A program made the position numbers and the translations under genes. The notes under the pieces are model-generated. The model ran no database searches, was not told the origin of the DNA, and saw only the letters and a list, made by a program, of their open reading frames with translations. A stretch of 64,000 bases of DNA from Chlamydia sp. BM-2023 (lineage in GTDB: Bacteria > Chlamydiota > Chlamydiia > Chlamydiales > Chlamydiaceae): positions 1,262,251 to 1,326,250 of the forward strand of contig NZ_CAXIED010000001.1 in assembly GCF_964023145.1 (NCBI RefSeq), written 5' to 3'. This document shows positions 9,116-19,302 of the stretch, one piece after another (position 1 is the stretch's first letter; each line of letters begins with the position of its first letter).

Positions 9116-9976
9116 CTAGAAAAAGACCTTTCTTCTCTTTGGTATACCATAAAAGGCTCTTCCCTGTTTATGAGGGAAGTAGAAACGGTTGTTAACAAAT
9201 TCCCCATCTTTTCCCAAGAAACAGTAGACAACCCTTCCTAAGGTTTGTATGGCGTGAATTAAACATGATTCACTTTTCTTCAACATTATATGGGAAATGC
9301 GTGATTCTCCGTCGTTTTGGAGGAAAACAAATCCGCCAATGGGGAGATCTTCAAGGCTATCCACGAAATCACAATCTTTGTATTGATCTCTAGCATTTCT
9401 TGGGATACTTAAACCATGCGCCTGAAATAAAACATTTAGAAATCCAGAACAATCCACACCATAATCTATTAAAGAATGGTGAACACAGCGTCCTCCCCAT
9501 AGATAGGGGAGACCTATGAAATTTTCAGACTCTTTAAGTAAAAGATCCATAGAAAACGGCTCGTCAAAAAAACGCACGTGACTCAGGTCACAAAAAAGAC
9601 TTTCGTGTTCGAAAGGAATTCCCATTCGACTTTGAACCTCTTCAGGGAAGTATACATGTCCTTGAGAGTCGATAGAAAGGGGGGAGCCATAGGGTAGAGG
9701 AATATGCCAAGGTTCTAAAAAAGCATTGAAAGACTTAATAGCAGCATTGGGTTGTACATATTGTGATAATTGAGAAAACGAGGTTTTGGAGGATATGTGA
9801 TTTACTGGATAAGGACGCCAGATATCTTCATCGTTAATTAGTTGAGAATAGGCGTAATATTTGGGCCCCTTATACAGTAAGCGTTCTCCAAATAATAACT
9901 GGGTTTCTAACTCACCACCTAAGGACGAAAGATCTGAAACTGGGGCACATAATTGATAATGTCTCATCATTTTCAT
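9116..9976 (-). CDS. NlpC/P60 family cell-wall hydrolase
   Basis: A 286-residue protein with an N-terminal SH3-like region (to about residue 125) and a C-terminal NlpC/P60 cysteine-peptidase domain. The catalytic cysteine is in YGVDCSGFLNVLFQAHG, the histidine in SRISHIMLKK, and a third polar residue follows in CLIHAIQ. Such enzymes cut peptide stems of peptidoglycan; in Chlamydia a protein of this kind is thought to digest the small ring of septal peptidoglycan. No signal peptide is evident. ATG codons at 9976 and 9970 are both possible. It lies downstream of adk on the same strand. Confidence 0.88.
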   Translation of the reverse strand: MKMMRHYQLCAPVSDLSSLGGELETQLLFGERLLYKGPKYYAYSQLINDEDIWRPYPVNHISSKTSFSQLSQYVQPNAAIKSFNAFLEPWHIPLPYGSPLSIDSQGHVYFPEEVQSRMGIPFEHESLFCDLSHVRFFDEPFSMDLLLKESENFIGLPYLWGGRCVHHSLIDYGVDCSGFLNVLFQAHGLSIPRNARDQYKDCDFVDSLEDLPIGGFVFLQNDGESRISHIMLKKSESCLIHAIQTLGRVVYCFLGKDGEFVNNRFYFPHKQGRAFYGIPKRRKVFF

Positions 9977-10022
9977 CCAAATTATAGATTTTCCTATAAA
10001 TATAGGATAAAGAAATAAAAGC

Positions 10023-10664
10023 CTAAGTTTCTATACAGTCTAAGATATTATCGAAAACCTCTTCAGGAGAAGGCTTTGAAGGAATGCGAGTTAATTTCCC
10101 TAATTTTTGATAATAGTTAATGAGAGGCTCTGTAGATTTCCTATAGCTCTTTAGTCTCTGAATAATAACCTCAGAAGTATCATCAGAACGACGAATCAAA
10201 TCCACATGGCACTTAGAACACTGGCCTAGACCTTGTTTTTGATTATAGATGCTATTACAAGAAGGACAAATAAATCTAGATTGAATCCTATGAGTAACCT
10301 CTTCTTCAGAAACATCTAATTGGATCACGTGGTAATTTAAATGCCTGTTCACCATAAAGTCATTTAAAAGTACCGCCTGATCTAAAGTCCTTGGAAACCC
10401 GTCTATAATGCACCCAGATAGACATTCAGGTTGATTGAGCTTTTCTTCTATAAGCTCCCAAACAAGAACATCCGGTACAAGTTGACCCATATCAATATAT
10501 TTCTGAGCTTTGATCCCTAGGGGAGTAGACGACTTTATCGCAGCGCGAAATAAATCACCTGAACTGAGGTGTGGTATCCCTAGTTTATTAGCCAAGAGCT
10601 TCGACTGAGTTCCTTTTCCAGATCCCGGAGGACCCATAATAATATAAAAAATATCTTTTAACAT
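10023..10664 (-). CDS. adk: Adenylate kinase
   Basis: A 213-residue enzyme converting ATP + AMP to 2 ADP. The P-loop GPPGSGKGTQ, AMP-binding segment LSSGDLFRAAI, DGFPRTLDQAVLL and the lid domain are present. The lid contains four cysteines (CPSCNSIY...CSKC), so it is the zinc-binding type. Cytoplasmic. It lies 46 bases upstream of the NlpC/P60 gene and may be co-transcribed with it. Confidence 0.96.
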   Translation of the reverse strand: MLKDIFYIIMGPPGSGKGTQSKLLANKLGIPHLSSGDLFRAAIKSSTPLGIKAQKYIDMGQLVPDVLVWELIEEKLNQPECLSGCIIDGFPRTLDQAVLLNDFMVNRHLNYHVIQLDVSEEEVTHRIQSRFICPSCNSIYNQKQGLGQCSKCHVDLIRRSDDTSEVIIQRLKSYRKSTEPLINYYQKLGKLTRIPSKPSPEEVFDNILDCIET

Positions 10665-10876
10665 GACTCTTATCTGAATAATGCTGAAACGCTAGTCACT
10701 CAAAATATCAAAGAATACCAGTATTAAACTGTTTCAAATGAACTTCGATACGACGGCAAAACTAGCGGCGTTTTTAGAGGTTAAAATGAAAATAAGCATA
10801 AAAAATGTGGGTTCTATTTGGCAATCATTAACATTAAAAATTCAAATAAAGTTCAAGAGAGAGTTTTTAAAAAGAT

Positions 10877-10905
10877 TTGAAATAAAAGAAAACCGACTAT
10901 AGAAT
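10877..10905 (+). promoter_or_regulatory. Candidate promoter for the PPxY membrane-protein genes
   Basis: TTGAAA (10877-10882), 17-base spacer, TAGAAT (10900-10905), 45 bases before the start of the next gene. Confidence 0.5.
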
Positions 10906-10950
10906 GCCTTGTCCTTGAATTTCCCATGTATTTAAAGAGCAATATTTGAG

Positions 10951-12318
10951 ATGACTGCTTCAACAACTGCATATCAAAATAGTTGTAATGCTCATGTTTT
11001 AAGCTTCTTTAGACATGCCACAGAAGATGATGGTTCCTTGTATGGGATATCTACAGTTTCTAGGGGACCTCTAGATCCTCTAGTTAGAGAGCGTCAGGTT
11101 TCAAATCTAACTATTAACAATTTACTCCTTGTTAATAAGATTACTTCGTTCTCCACAGCTCCTCTTGCTCAGATAAGTAGTATTGCTGCTTTTGCACCAA
11201 GTCCTTCTACCCATCTACGATCTTTATTTAAGAAACGTGAACGCATCTCCAGATCCTCATCTTTGAACATCTTGAGCAGATTGAATGACGATGGCAGCCA
11301 GGAGACACCACAGAAAATAGTTTATTTGAGCTGTTGGGCATGCTGGAAAGATTTCATAAGTTGTATGGTAAATGCAACAGTCGGTTCTTTTATACACAAT
11401 ATAATCACTATTGGTTCTCTGATTAAAAGAATCTTACGTCTGAAACGCGAAGAAAAAGAAATTGTACTTTTCCTTAAAAAAAATTCAGGACTTAGTCCTT
11501 ACGAACGTGGGTCATATATAGCTTCTGCATCAGCTGCGTATCACTCTCGCCAAGCTGCTTATCGGATGCTTGCAGAAAAAATAGCTGGGAGCGCTATATT
11601 TATTATTTATTTCTTAACTTTGATTGCCTTTATTGTAGCGACTGTTCTCCTATTCCAGGTACAGACATATGGTGCCGGGGTATTTACAATAACATTTTCC
11701 GTAACGACTTTTTTAATGCTGCCTAAGGTTAATAACTTAGCGGACAACGGTATTGCCCTGTTCTCTGGAATAGGTGGAATGCTCATGGGTCTTTTGTTCA
11801 TGGCCCCATCAGTGTTTTCTGGTTTGGCTATATTTATAAGCGGTATGATTCAAATGATCTCAGCCTTAATAGCCCTGTGGCTCACTCACACGAGACGTTG
11901 TTCCCGTAACAAGGCTGTAGATTCTATGCATCAATCTTTGCTCTCCTTACGTATCAGCGAGCAACTCAAAAATCCTCAATCAAGGGACATACTTGCCCAG
12001 CAAGTTGCTATGCGCTGCTTAACCCCATACACGCACTTATTATGTCCTAACACATTCCCTAAATATAACCCCAAAAAAGATTCAGAAGAAAATATTGCGC
12101 TACAAAAGCGCTATCAATATCAAATTTATACACCTCTTACGAGTCTACCCGACTTCTCTCCTCCACAAACAATATTTCCCCCCGCAGACACCCCACCTTC
12201 ATACAGAGACACCATTTCTTCCCCGGTTATTTATCCCGAAGATTCACCTCCAAGCTATGAATATGTTCTGAGAACATCAAATCAAGAACAAGTTAATCAA
12301 AACAACCAAACCAACTAA
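10951..12318 (+). CDS. Predicted Inc-type membrane protein with two PPSY motifs
   Basis: A 455-residue protein with no family I can name. The N-terminal 120 residues are polar and Ser/Thr-rich; there is a Cys-rich patch (CWACWKDFISCM) near residue 130; and hydrophobic helices fall between about 210 and 310, grouped as close pairs. The C-terminal 60 residues are proline-rich and contain PPSY at 415-418 and again at 433-436, both preceded by an acidic residue (DTPPSY, DSPPSY). PPxY is the classical ligand of WW domains found in host Nedd4-type ubiquitin ligases. The gene is 18 bases upstream of the next one and probably shares its transcript. Confidence 0.8.
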   Translation: MTASTTAYQNSCNAHVLSFFRHATEDDGSLYGISTVSRGPLDPLVRERQVSNLTINNLLLVNKITSFSTAPLAQISSIAAFAPSPSTHLRSLFKKRERISRSSSLNILSRLNDDGSQETPQKIVYLSCWACWKDFISCMVNATVGSFIHNIITIGSLIKRILRLKREEKEIVLFLKKNSGLSPYERGSYIASASAAYHSRQAAYRMLAEKIAGSAIFIIYFLTLIAFIVATVLLFQVQTYGAGVFTITFSVTTFLMLPKVNNLADNGIALFSGIGGMLMGLLFMAPSVFSGLAIFISGMIQMISALIALWLTHTRRCSRNKAVDSMHQSLLSLRISEQLKNPQSRDILAQQVAMRCLTPYTHLLCPNTFPKYNPKKDSEENIALQKRYQYQIYTPLTSLPDFSPPQTIFPPADTPPSYRDTISSPVIYPEDSPPSYEYVLRTSNQEQVNQNNQTN

Positions 12319-12336
12319 ATATAGGTTATAACATCT

Positions 12337-12717
12337 ATGGCGTGCTATTTATATTTTGGGCGAGAAGATCTCTCCATGTTCTCAACGGCACAGAAAGCGG
12401 CTTTTGTTGCCTTTGATATGATTACATTCCCATTGGTTGCGACAATTATAGGTGTCGTGGCCTTGTTATTGTGCGTATTAAAATTAATTTTTAAAATTAT
12501 ACGCTTTCAAATAACCGGGTCCTCATCTAGAGGCCTTGAAGTAGAGTTGGCCACAGAACATCTGATACTGATCCCTTTTTTAGGTAATATTCTTCATGGA
12601 TGCAACCTCGCAAGACATGCTTTTTCTGAGGGTTACGCTAAACCATTCTCTATTAATTCCTGCATTATGTTTATGCAATCCGGGCCAAACTACCTTGCTC
12701 GCGTAATAAAATGGTAA
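12337..12717 (+). CDS. Small membrane protein
   Basis: A 126-residue protein with a long hydrophobic segment at about residues 30-58 (TFPLVATIIGVVALLLCVLK) followed by a basic stretch (KLIFKIIRF). A second half is amphipathic with a Cys and several His residues (FLGNILHGCNLARHAF). It lies between two larger membrane proteins that end in PPxY motifs but has none itself. The ORF is short, yet its codon use and spacing fit its neighbours. Function unknown. Confidence 0.65.
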   Translation: MACYLYFGREDLSMFSTAQKAAFVAFDMITFPLVATIIGVVALLLCVLKLIFKIIRFQITGSSSRGLEVELATEHLILIPFLGNILHGCNLARHAFSEGYAKPFSINSCIMFMQSGPNYLARVIKW

Positions 12718-12826
12718 AGATTTCTTAAAATTAAGAATACTATTAATTTATTAATAACATTAATTAAAGAATTAAAATTTCTAATCATTTATAATTCTTT
12801 TCCCAAACACCTAACTAAGTTAATTT

Positions 12827-13957
12827 ATGACTATAAGAGCTGATTCTCTAAAAAATCAAGTGTTCCTATCCAACTCTCTTGTTCGAAAAACGATGCTTAA
12901 TTTCGTAGATCCAGGAGAACATAAGCTAATAACCTTCTCCTCAGAGAGTGGAATCGATAGATTCTTAAATCAAGAGGCTGTTGCTACATCCCGTGGGATA
13001 AGCCGGTTTGCGCAAGCCTCTGGTGTTATAATCCCGACCGACGATTCACCCTCTGTTCCAACTATTGTTGCTATTGAAGGCATGAATCTAGGTTGTCATT
13101 GCCTGGAACAACTCTGCTGGATGAGCTTTATAGTTCGCATGTTTAATTGTGTATCCGGTGGGGCTGGAAATGAGCGATCGGAATTCGTTATTGGAGCAAT
13201 TGCAATTGGAATTCTTCTTTCGATTTGCCTTATTGTTTTTGGCTCTTCAATAGCGTCTGCTGTTACAAGTGCCATTAAAGTGAGCGAGGCCTCTAAAGAA
13301 ATACGAGGCTTAGAGCGATCAAATCAGTTTATTTTGGAAAAATTACACGAAACTACCGAGTCTTCAATAGAAACAACGAGAGCAAAAACAGCAGCTGTTA
13401 CTACCATGCAGGCTAATTGTCATACGATCTCAGCATATAAGCACTACAGGGCTACAAGGATCGCTTTCTTAGTATCCGCTCTTATTTGTTCCATAGGTCT
13501 ATTTGCACTAGCCGTTGCTGCTATATTAGGAATCTTCTTTGCCGCTCCGGGGGGATCTGTAGCCATCGCATCCGCAATTATTGGTTGTTGCGCTGGAGGA
13601 GGAGCTGTTCTCGGTCTCGGTTGTTTAGGTTTTCTTGTAACTTCTGTTCACACGATGGTAAAAAAACAAAAACAGGTGATGGCAGAATTAAAACGAGCTG
13701 TTCTTTGCTCTATGGTTAGCGACCTTATTACAAATAATCCCGGGGAATACGAAAACAGTGCAATTAGCCAATCAATAGCACGATCTTGCGTTGCCAATAT
13801 TGTTGATACTAGTCTTCTTAAACATGCAGAAGGCGTTGTTTTAACTGGGTATTCTAACAGAGAACATCGACATGAAGAATACGATAGACCTCCTCCTTAT
13901 AACCCCTACGAGTACCTTCCTCCATCTTATGAAGAAACGATAAGACGGCAATCATAG
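12827..13957 (+). CDS. Predicted Inc-type membrane protein with PPPY and PPSY motifs
   Basis: A 376-residue protein with two bilobed hydrophobic regions: one at about residues 120-148 and a longer Gly/Ala/Cys-rich one at about 210-275 (IASAIIGCCAGGGAVLG). A helical, coiled-coil-like polar stretch of about 60 residues lies between them. The last 25 residues hold PPPY at 355-358 and PPSY at 365-368, in the context LPPSYEE, very close to known WW-domain ligands. A TATAAT at 12790-12795 lies 31 bases upstream, without a clear -35 box. It ends at a bidirectional hairpin. No named family recognised. Confidence 0.8.
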   Translation: MTIRADSLKNQVFLSNSLVRKTMLNFVDPGEHKLITFSSESGIDRFLNQEAVATSRGISRFAQASGVIIPTDDSPSVPTIVAIEGMNLGCHCLEQLCWMSFIVRMFNCVSGGAGNERSEFVIGAIAIGILLSICLIVFGSSIASAVTSAIKVSEASKEIRGLERSNQFILEKLHETTESSIETTRAKTAAVTTMQANCHTISAYKHYRATRIAFLVSALICSIGLFALAVAAILGIFFAAPGGSVAIASAIIGCCAGGGAVLGLGCLGFLVTSVHTMVKKQKQVMAELKRAVLCSMVSDLITNNPGEYENSAISQSIARSCVANIVDTSLLKHAEGVVLTGYSNREHRHEEYDRPPPYNPYEYLPPSYEETIRRQS

Positions 13958-13981
13958 TAAAGAAGTTCTCAAACTTCTTTA
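13958..13981. terminator. Bidirectional hairpin between convergent genes
   Basis: TAAAGAAGTT (13958-13967), loop CTCA, AACTTCTTTA (13972-13981): a perfect 10-base stem that reads as A-rich stem/T-rich tail on both strands, placed between the PPxY gene and pgl. Confidence 0.7.
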
Positions 13982-14003
13982 TATGCGGTTCTTAGAGGAC
14001 TTA

Positions 14004-14780
14004 TTAGATAATATCTAATTTGTACAATGAGGAAATAGTGTCGAAGTCGTTCAAATCATAGGCATCTGAAGCTAGAATCCAAAATAGGGGGGTGTGACTC
14101 CTCCCTAAAAGTTCTATAGGATAGGGTGACGCCACTCTTTCTTTAGGGAAAAATAATTTTTTCACAATATCCTTTTTCTTTTCTCCTTGGACATAGACAA
14201 CCACATGTTTTGCTTTATCTACGGCGGGGATGGTAAGAGTCATTCTTTCTGTTGCTAATTGGGGAACTTCATTAAATACAACCAAACGCTCTTTTTCTTG
14301 CAGAGCCTGTGTATTAGGGAATAGGGATAGAGTGTGGCCATCTTCTCCAAGGCCAAGCATGATCATGTCGAAACTTGAATTAGGGACTATAGATTCTATA
14401 ATTTCTTGATATTTCGAAGCTCCCTCAGGATTTTCAACCTCCATACGGAAGATTTGTTCCTCAGGAATGGATAAATCCCGAAGAATACTCATTGCCTGGC
14501 CATAATTGCTTTCTGCAGATGTATGAGGAACCTTTCTTTCGTCTCCCCAAAATAAGAAGATCTTCGAGGGATCTGAGAGTTTCTCTTTATTTTTTACAAC
14601 TTCTTGAAAAATTGCTAGAGGTGTTCGTCCTCCAGAAAGAGCAATATAAAAAGCTCCCGATTGCTTTATTGATTTATTTGCAGTAGCTATCCAGTCCTTG
14701 CTTGCCAAATCAATAAACAACTCCGTCTTTTTTATAAGAAGAAGCTTATTCGTTTCGTTAAAGTTAACTAATGTTGCCAT
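14004..14780 (-). CDS. pgl: 6-phosphogluconolactonase
   Basis: A 258-residue lactonase of the DevB/Pgl type, the second step of the oxidative pentose phosphate pathway. Conserved segments are ALSGGRTPLAIFQEV, FLFWGDERKVPHTSAESNYG, and MIMLGLGEDGHTLSLFP. I use the ATG at 14780 (MATLVNFN), 6 bases inside the longest frame. It follows zwf with a 23-base gap, so the two steps are co-expressed. Confidence 0.94.
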   Translation of the reverse strand: MATLVNFNETNKLLLIKKTELFIDLASKDWIATANKSIKQSGAFYIALSGGRTPLAIFQEVVKNKEKLSDPSKIFLFWGDERKVPHTSAESNYGQAMSILRDLSIPEEQIFRMEVENPEGASKYQEIIESIVPNSSFDMIMLGLGEDGHTLSLFPNTQALQEKERLVVFNEVPQLATERMTLTIPAVDKAKHVVVYVQGEKKKDIVKKLFFPKERVASPYPIELLGRSHTPLFWILASDAYDLNDFDTISSLYKLDII

Positions 14781-14803
14781 AACCATCTCAAATTAAGATT
14801 TTA

Positions 14804-16345
14804 TTACAGAGGACGCCAACTTCTTCCGTCAGCTTGCAATAGTTCTTCTGCTTCTTTAGGCCCTGAAGATCCCGCAACATAGTTAGGAAAAATAACATCC
14901 GAAGAATCTTGTTCCCATCGTTTCAAAACAGGAGTGAAGAGTTCCCAGGCGGCCATAACTTCATCACTAGATGTGAATAATATCCTATCTCCTAAGATAC
15001 AATCGCAAAGTAATCTTTCATATGCTTCGGGTGTTGTTGTTTTAAAGTAGCTGTCATAACGAAAATCCATTTTTACAGGACGTACAATATTGTTAGTTCC
15101 TGGGACTTTGCAATTAAATTTCAGAGCGACACCTTCGTCTGGTTGTATGCGAATAATTAAAAGATCATTTTCTATAGGGCATACAGAACAGGATTCCGCG
15201 GCAAATAAATTATAGTATGATTTTTTAAATGTTATAGAAATATCAGTGGAACGTTTTGAGAGGCGTTTTCCAGCTCTCAGATAAAACGGGACGCCCAGCC
15301 AACGAGGATTATCGACAAACATTTTTAATGCTACGTAAGTCTCTACCATAGAATCTGGAGCAACGTTTTCTTCCTCACGATATCCAAGAACAGAAACTCC
15401 CTGTACTTCTCCAGGACCGTATTGTCCGCGAACAACATCTTTTTCAGAAAAGGCGCGTATTTTCTTAAGAATATTGATCTTTTCTTTTTTGATTTCTTCA
15501 GAGTTAAAAGCTGCTGGAGGTTCCATGGTTAATAAACATAAGAGCTGCATCATATGGTTTTGAACCATATCCCGAAGCATTCCAGATTTTTCCCAGAGAT
15601 TTCCTCGAGTGCCTATTCCGATACTTTCGCTGAGGCTAATTTGAACATGATCGATGTATTGTGAATTCCAGCATGATTCAAATAGGGTGTTTGCAAAACG
15701 TATCGTAAGGATATTTTGAACAGTTTCTTTTCCTAAATAGTGATCTATACGATAGACGGAATCTTCATTGAGATTTTGATCTATGCATTTTTGCAATTCT
15801 TGAGCACTTTGCAAATCTACTCCAAAGGGCTTTTCTATGATCACTCGTGACCAGGGAAGTCCCTCACCTTGATTATGATAAAAAAGACCCTGCTTATTTA
15901 TGTTCTCAATGATTTCTGGGAAGTAATTCGGAGGAGTAGATAAATAAAATAGGCGATTTCCCTGAGTTCCGTAGGCTCTATCAATTTCTTCAAGTCTGTC
16001 TTTTAAAGAGGCGTATCCTTCGGAATGGGAAAAATTTGATTCATGATAAAATATGCGAGATTCAAATTCTTCCCAGATGCGAATATCTAGCTCTTGAGCT
16101 CGTGAAAAACTTTGTAGAGCTTGTTTCATTTCTTCTCGAAATTGTTCGTGACTCTTTTTTCTTCTTGCGAAGCCTACACAAACGAAATGCTCAGAAAGCC
16201 TACCTTCTTTAATTAAGTGGTAGAGGGCAGGGAAGAGTTTACGAGCGGTAAGATCTCCGGTAGCTCCAAAGATAACCATTACGCATGGAGGACATGGAGG
16301 TAGGATTCTCCCGCCATCTTGATTTTCATTACTTGTCGTTTCCAT
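14804..16345 (-). CDS. zwf: Glucose-6-phosphate 1-dehydrogenase
   Basis: A 513-residue enzyme oxidising glucose-6-phosphate with NADP. The nucleotide-binding GATGDLTARKLFPAL is near residue 28, and the substrate motif RIDHYLGKETVQNIL is central, with EKPFG and LRAGKRL elements. I prefer the ATG at 16345 over the GTG one codon earlier. It gives the first step to pgl immediately downstream. Confidence 0.96.
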   Translation of the reverse strand: METTSNENQDGGRILPPCPPCVMVIFGATGDLTARKLFPALYHLIKEGRLSEHFVCVGFARRKKSHEQFREEMKQALQSFSRAQELDIRIWEEFESRIFYHESNFSHSEGYASLKDRLEEIDRAYGTQGNRLFYLSTPPNYFPEIIENINKQGLFYHNQGEGLPWSRVIIEKPFGVDLQSAQELQKCIDQNLNEDSVYRIDHYLGKETVQNILTIRFANTLFESCWNSQYIDHVQISLSESIGIGTRGNLWEKSGMLRDMVQNHMMQLLCLLTMEPPAAFNSEEIKKEKINILKKIRAFSEKDVVRGQYGPGEVQGVSVLGYREEENVAPDSMVETYVALKMFVDNPRWLGVPFYLRAGKRLSKRSTDISITFKKSYYNLFAAESCSVCPIENDLLIIRIQPDEGVALKFNCKVPGTNNIVRPVKMDFRYDSYFKTTTPEAYERLLCDCILGDRILFTSSDEVMAAWELFTPVLKRWEQDSSDVIFPNYVAGSSGPKEAEELLQADGRSWRPL

Positions 16346-16654
16346 CACTATAGGAACCTCTTGACACAGATAAAAACGTTTAGAATAACAAAAAAGGAAT
16401 AAAAGTACCTATGTGGAAACTTACTAATTTCCTGGGGGAGACCTAGCTAGGAGGAGAAGTAAACATTTTTATAAAATGTTCATTGGCTAATTTCTAGTGA
16501 ATCCTTTCCTAAACAACACTTAAATACCTTTTTCATAAAAGCTTTCAAACAATAAGAGGAAGCTTAGATCCTCAGCAATCTGTTTGAGTGCTGTATGGAT
16601 ATAAAAGTCCTAATAGTCCTTTAAAAACAAGATATTATTGATATTCCTATGGGA
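16346..16654. other. Intergenic region between oppA end and zwf start
   Basis: The 309 bases hold a perfect inverted repeat AACATTTT-TAT-AAAATGTT at 16462-16480 that could terminate oppA or act as an operator for zwf. No convincing promoter or gene is seen. Confidence 0.4.
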
Positions 16655-18238
16655 TTAAGGAGCCTTCACATAACGAAAATCTACGACTCCTGTAGGAGAA
16701 AAACCAAGATTCGAGAGCTTTTTATTTAACGCGAAGTTGAAAGCATCATGATAAATAGGCTCAATAATATGAACCGATTCTAGATATAGCGATGCCTGAG
16801 AAATAAGTTCCTGGCGTTTTTTTTGATCATTTTCCTTTTGAATTGTAGCTAGGAGAGATACGAAGTCTTTATTTTCTAGAATATAAGGAGGCACGCCTGA
16901 AGGATGAGCAAAAATAGTTAGGAACGCCATAGGATCTGAAAAATCGGCGAACCATCCTCCCGTAGATACAGAAAACTGTCCGGAAGCTAATTCGCTTTGT
17001 AAAAGAGCAAATTCTTTTCCTGCGATAGAAATGGTAAATCCTAGGATATCTTTCCATTGTTCACGAATTAGCTGAACTAGCATAGCGCTTGCTGAAGAGC
17101 CTGCGGGGAAAACTAGAGAATGACTTTCCAGATCTTTTGCACAAATATTTAGCTCTTCAAGGGCTTCTTGAAATAGCTTTTTTGCTAAGTGTTTACGTTG
17201 TTCTTTTGAGGGAAGTGTTAAAACAGGGTACGTATGGATGCTGCTAGGCAATAAATGTCGTGCTGGCTGGGCCCTATCTAAAAAGATTGTAGAAACTAAA
17301 GATTCTTTATCTAAGGCTAAAGCTAAAGCTTTTCTTAGTTTTGTATGATTTAGAGGAAACTTATTTATGTTAAAAGTTATCCAAGAGGTTCCTGCAACTT
17401 CAAAAGTTTGAAGATTTCCCTTTTTTTCTAAACGAGATAAAGCTTCTGAAGGAATGCGTTCTCCCCAGGGAGGTCCTTGCCAATGAAGCTTTCCTTGATT
17501 AAATAATAGAGACGCCGTGTTTGCATCAGGAATAAAATGTACTGTGATCTCTTGTGTTTTAACTTGCTTTTGATCGTAGTAGTACGGGTTTTTTTCAAGC
17601 TGCATCCATTGCTTATGTTTTATCTTTTTAGGATAAAAAGCCCCATTAGCAATAGGAAGTGCAATTTTTGAATTTCTTTGATTTTTATGAACAGGGAAGA
17701 AAATAGGTAAGGATAACAACTTTAAAAAGTGAGAAGTTGGCTCTTGCAGCTCAATAACTAGAGTTTTATCATCTTTCGCGTAAAAACCTGCCTGCTCAGA
17801 AGCGTTCCCTAAGGGATTTTTTTCTGCTTTTTTTATGGGATCAAAAGCAAATTGATATACTCCGGTAACTTCATGATTTACAACTTGTTTCCAAGAAGAG
17901 ATAAAATCGTCTGCTATGATGGGGTCGCCGTTACTCCAAAATGCTTGTCTTAAATGAAAAGTGTAAGTTTTCCCGTCGTCAGATAATGAATACCTTTCTG
18001 CAAGAGCAGGCTCGATTGCTCCTGTAAGAGTATTCTCCTGAACTAGACCTTCATAGATGTGTTTAATTAAATTAATATCAGAGAGCAGGCGCACTTCTCG
18101 GGGGTCTAAAGACCTTGGCTCGTCTCTCATGCTAATAGAAAGCTGATCTTGGGAACCCCGAAATTTCTTACATCCGTTTAATGTTAATGAGGAGGAAATG
18201 AGGATTCCGAGAAAGATTCCCATTGATATCTTGCGCAT
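16655..18238 (-). CDS. Oligopeptide-binding lipoprotein, OppA type
   Basis: A 527-residue solute-binding protein of the SBP_bac_5 family. The N-terminus [26 protein letters not shown] is a lipoprotein signal with the lipobox cysteine at residue 23. [43 protein letters not shown] and [11 protein letters not shown] are typical of OppA. It would bind peptides in the periplasm for an Opp permease encoded elsewhere. The start overlaps the end of tsaD by 55 bases and there is no clear Shine-Dalgarno, so translation may be coupled; an internal ATG at 18223 would shorten the overlap. Confidence 0.92.
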   Translation of the reverse strand: MRKISMGIFLGILISSSLTLNGCKKFRGSQDQLSISMRDEPRSLDPREVRLLSDINLIKHIYEGLVQENTLTGAIEPALAERYSLSDDGKTYTFHLRQAFWSNGDPIIADDFISSWKQVVNHEVTGVYQFAFDPIKKAEKNPLGNASEQAGFYAKDDKTLVIELQEPTSHFLKLLSLPIFFPVHKNQRNSKIALPIANGAFYPKKIKHKQWMQLEKNPYYYDQKQVKTQEITVHFIPDANTASLLFNQGKLHWQGPPWGERIPSEALSRLEKKGNLQTFEVAGTSWITFNINKFPLNHTKLRKALALALDKESLVSTIFLDRAQPARHLLPSSIHTYPVLTLPSKEQRKHLAKKLFQEALEELNICAKDLESHSLVFPAGSSASAMLVQLIREQWKDILGFTISIAGKEFALLQSELASGQFSVSTGGWFADFSDPMAFLTIFAHPSGVPPYILENKDFVSLLATIQKENDQKKRQELISQASLYLESVHIIEPIYHDAFNFALNKKLSNLGFSPTGVVDFRYVKAP

Positions 18239-19218
18239 GGAGAAACCGTTAATTTCGTTTTGCTTGAGAGAAACAACTCTCGTCCTAACCCTGCAATCAT
18301 GGCAGCATTATCTGTGCATAACTTAGATGAAGGAAAGTATAAAGGCAAATCCAGAGTCTCGCGTAATAAGTTTTGGAAATACTTATTATTTGCTACTCCG
18401 CCACCAATGAGTATGGATCTGCACGAAAATGTTTTTATAATACTGGGAAGTTTTTGCGCAATAGTTGTAAATGCCGCCTGTTGAAAAGAAGCTGCGATAT
18501 CATTTTTTTGGCTTTGAGAAAGCTCTGGAAGAGGGGAGCGGTTATTGCTGTTATTTCCTTTAATAGCATAGAGAACCGCTGTTTTTAGACCACTAAATGA
18601 TAGGTCATAACCAGGAACCTTAGAAGCAGAAAAAGGATAAGATGTTGTGCATCCATCTGCTGCCATTTTTTCTATTAATGAGCCTCCGGGATAAGGGAGA
18701 CTCAAAAATCTTGCCACCTTATCAAAAGTTTCTCCTATAGCATCGTCTCGCGTCTTTCCAATAAGCTTATATGTTAGAGGATCTTCCATGAAAAACATCG
18801 CAGTGTGGGCACCAGAAACCACTATGCCTAAAGCTGGAAATTCTATGTTTTCAGCTTCCATATAAGCTGCGTAAAGGTGCGCTTCAACATGATTAACTCC
18901 AATCATAGGTTTTTGGCATCCCAAGGCGAGACCTTTAGCAAAATTCACGCCTATGGACAGGGAGCCTATAAGACCTGGAGTCGTGGTTACTGCAATGAGG
19001 CCAATATCGTCAAGAGAGACACCAGACTCTTTTAATGCTGTATTCACGACTGAGGGAAATACTTGAAGATGTGCTCGAGAAGCCATCTCAGGGACCACAC
19101 CTCCATAGGAAGCGTGCTCTTCTTGAGAGGCAACTACGTTGGAGATTATCTTGCCACTAGCGTCTACCAAAGCACAAGCTGTCTCATCACAGGAGCTTTC
19201 CAACCCAAGGGTAAGCAT
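18184..19218 (-). CDS. tsaD: tRNA N6-adenosine threonylcarbamoyltransferase TsaD
   Basis: A 344-residue ASKHA-fold enzyme (formerly Gcp) that puts the threonylcarbamoyl group on A37 of ANN-decoding tRNAs. The metal-binding motif HVEAHLYA, the N-terminal [15 protein letters not shown], and [12 protein letters not shown] are clear. I start at the ATG at 19218 (MLTLGLE). Divergent from argR with about 85 bases between; overlaps oppA at its 3' end. Confidence 0.95.
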   Translation of the reverse strand: MLTLGLESSCDETACALVDASGKIISNVVASQEEHASYGGVVPEMASRAHLQVFPSVVNTALKESGVSLDDIGLIAVTTTPGLIGSLSIGVNFAKGLALGCQKPMIGVNHVEAHLYAAYMEAENIEFPALGIVVSGAHTAMFFMEDPLTYKLIGKTRDDAIGETFDKVARFLSLPYPGGSLIEKMAADGCTTSYPFSASKVPGYDLSFSGLKTAVLYAIKGNNSNNRSPLPELSQSQKNDIAASFQQAAFTTIAQKLPSIIKTFSCRSILIGGGVANNKYFQNLLRETLDLPLYFPSSKLCTDNAAMIAGLGRELFLSSKTKLTVSPCARYQWESFSESSFPPH

Positions 19219-19302
19219 AAAAACCAAAGAAAAATATAAAGTAGTGTTCTATAGTAAAAGGGAGTTCTCAATATCATCAAGGAAAACTTCACGAGAGTGG
19301 TC

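Noticed and set aside
13486..13719. Cys/Arg-rich frame inside the PPxY gene
   Set aside because: It is the +1 frame of a strongly supported membrane protein with glycine-rich codons; no independent start site or composition signal.
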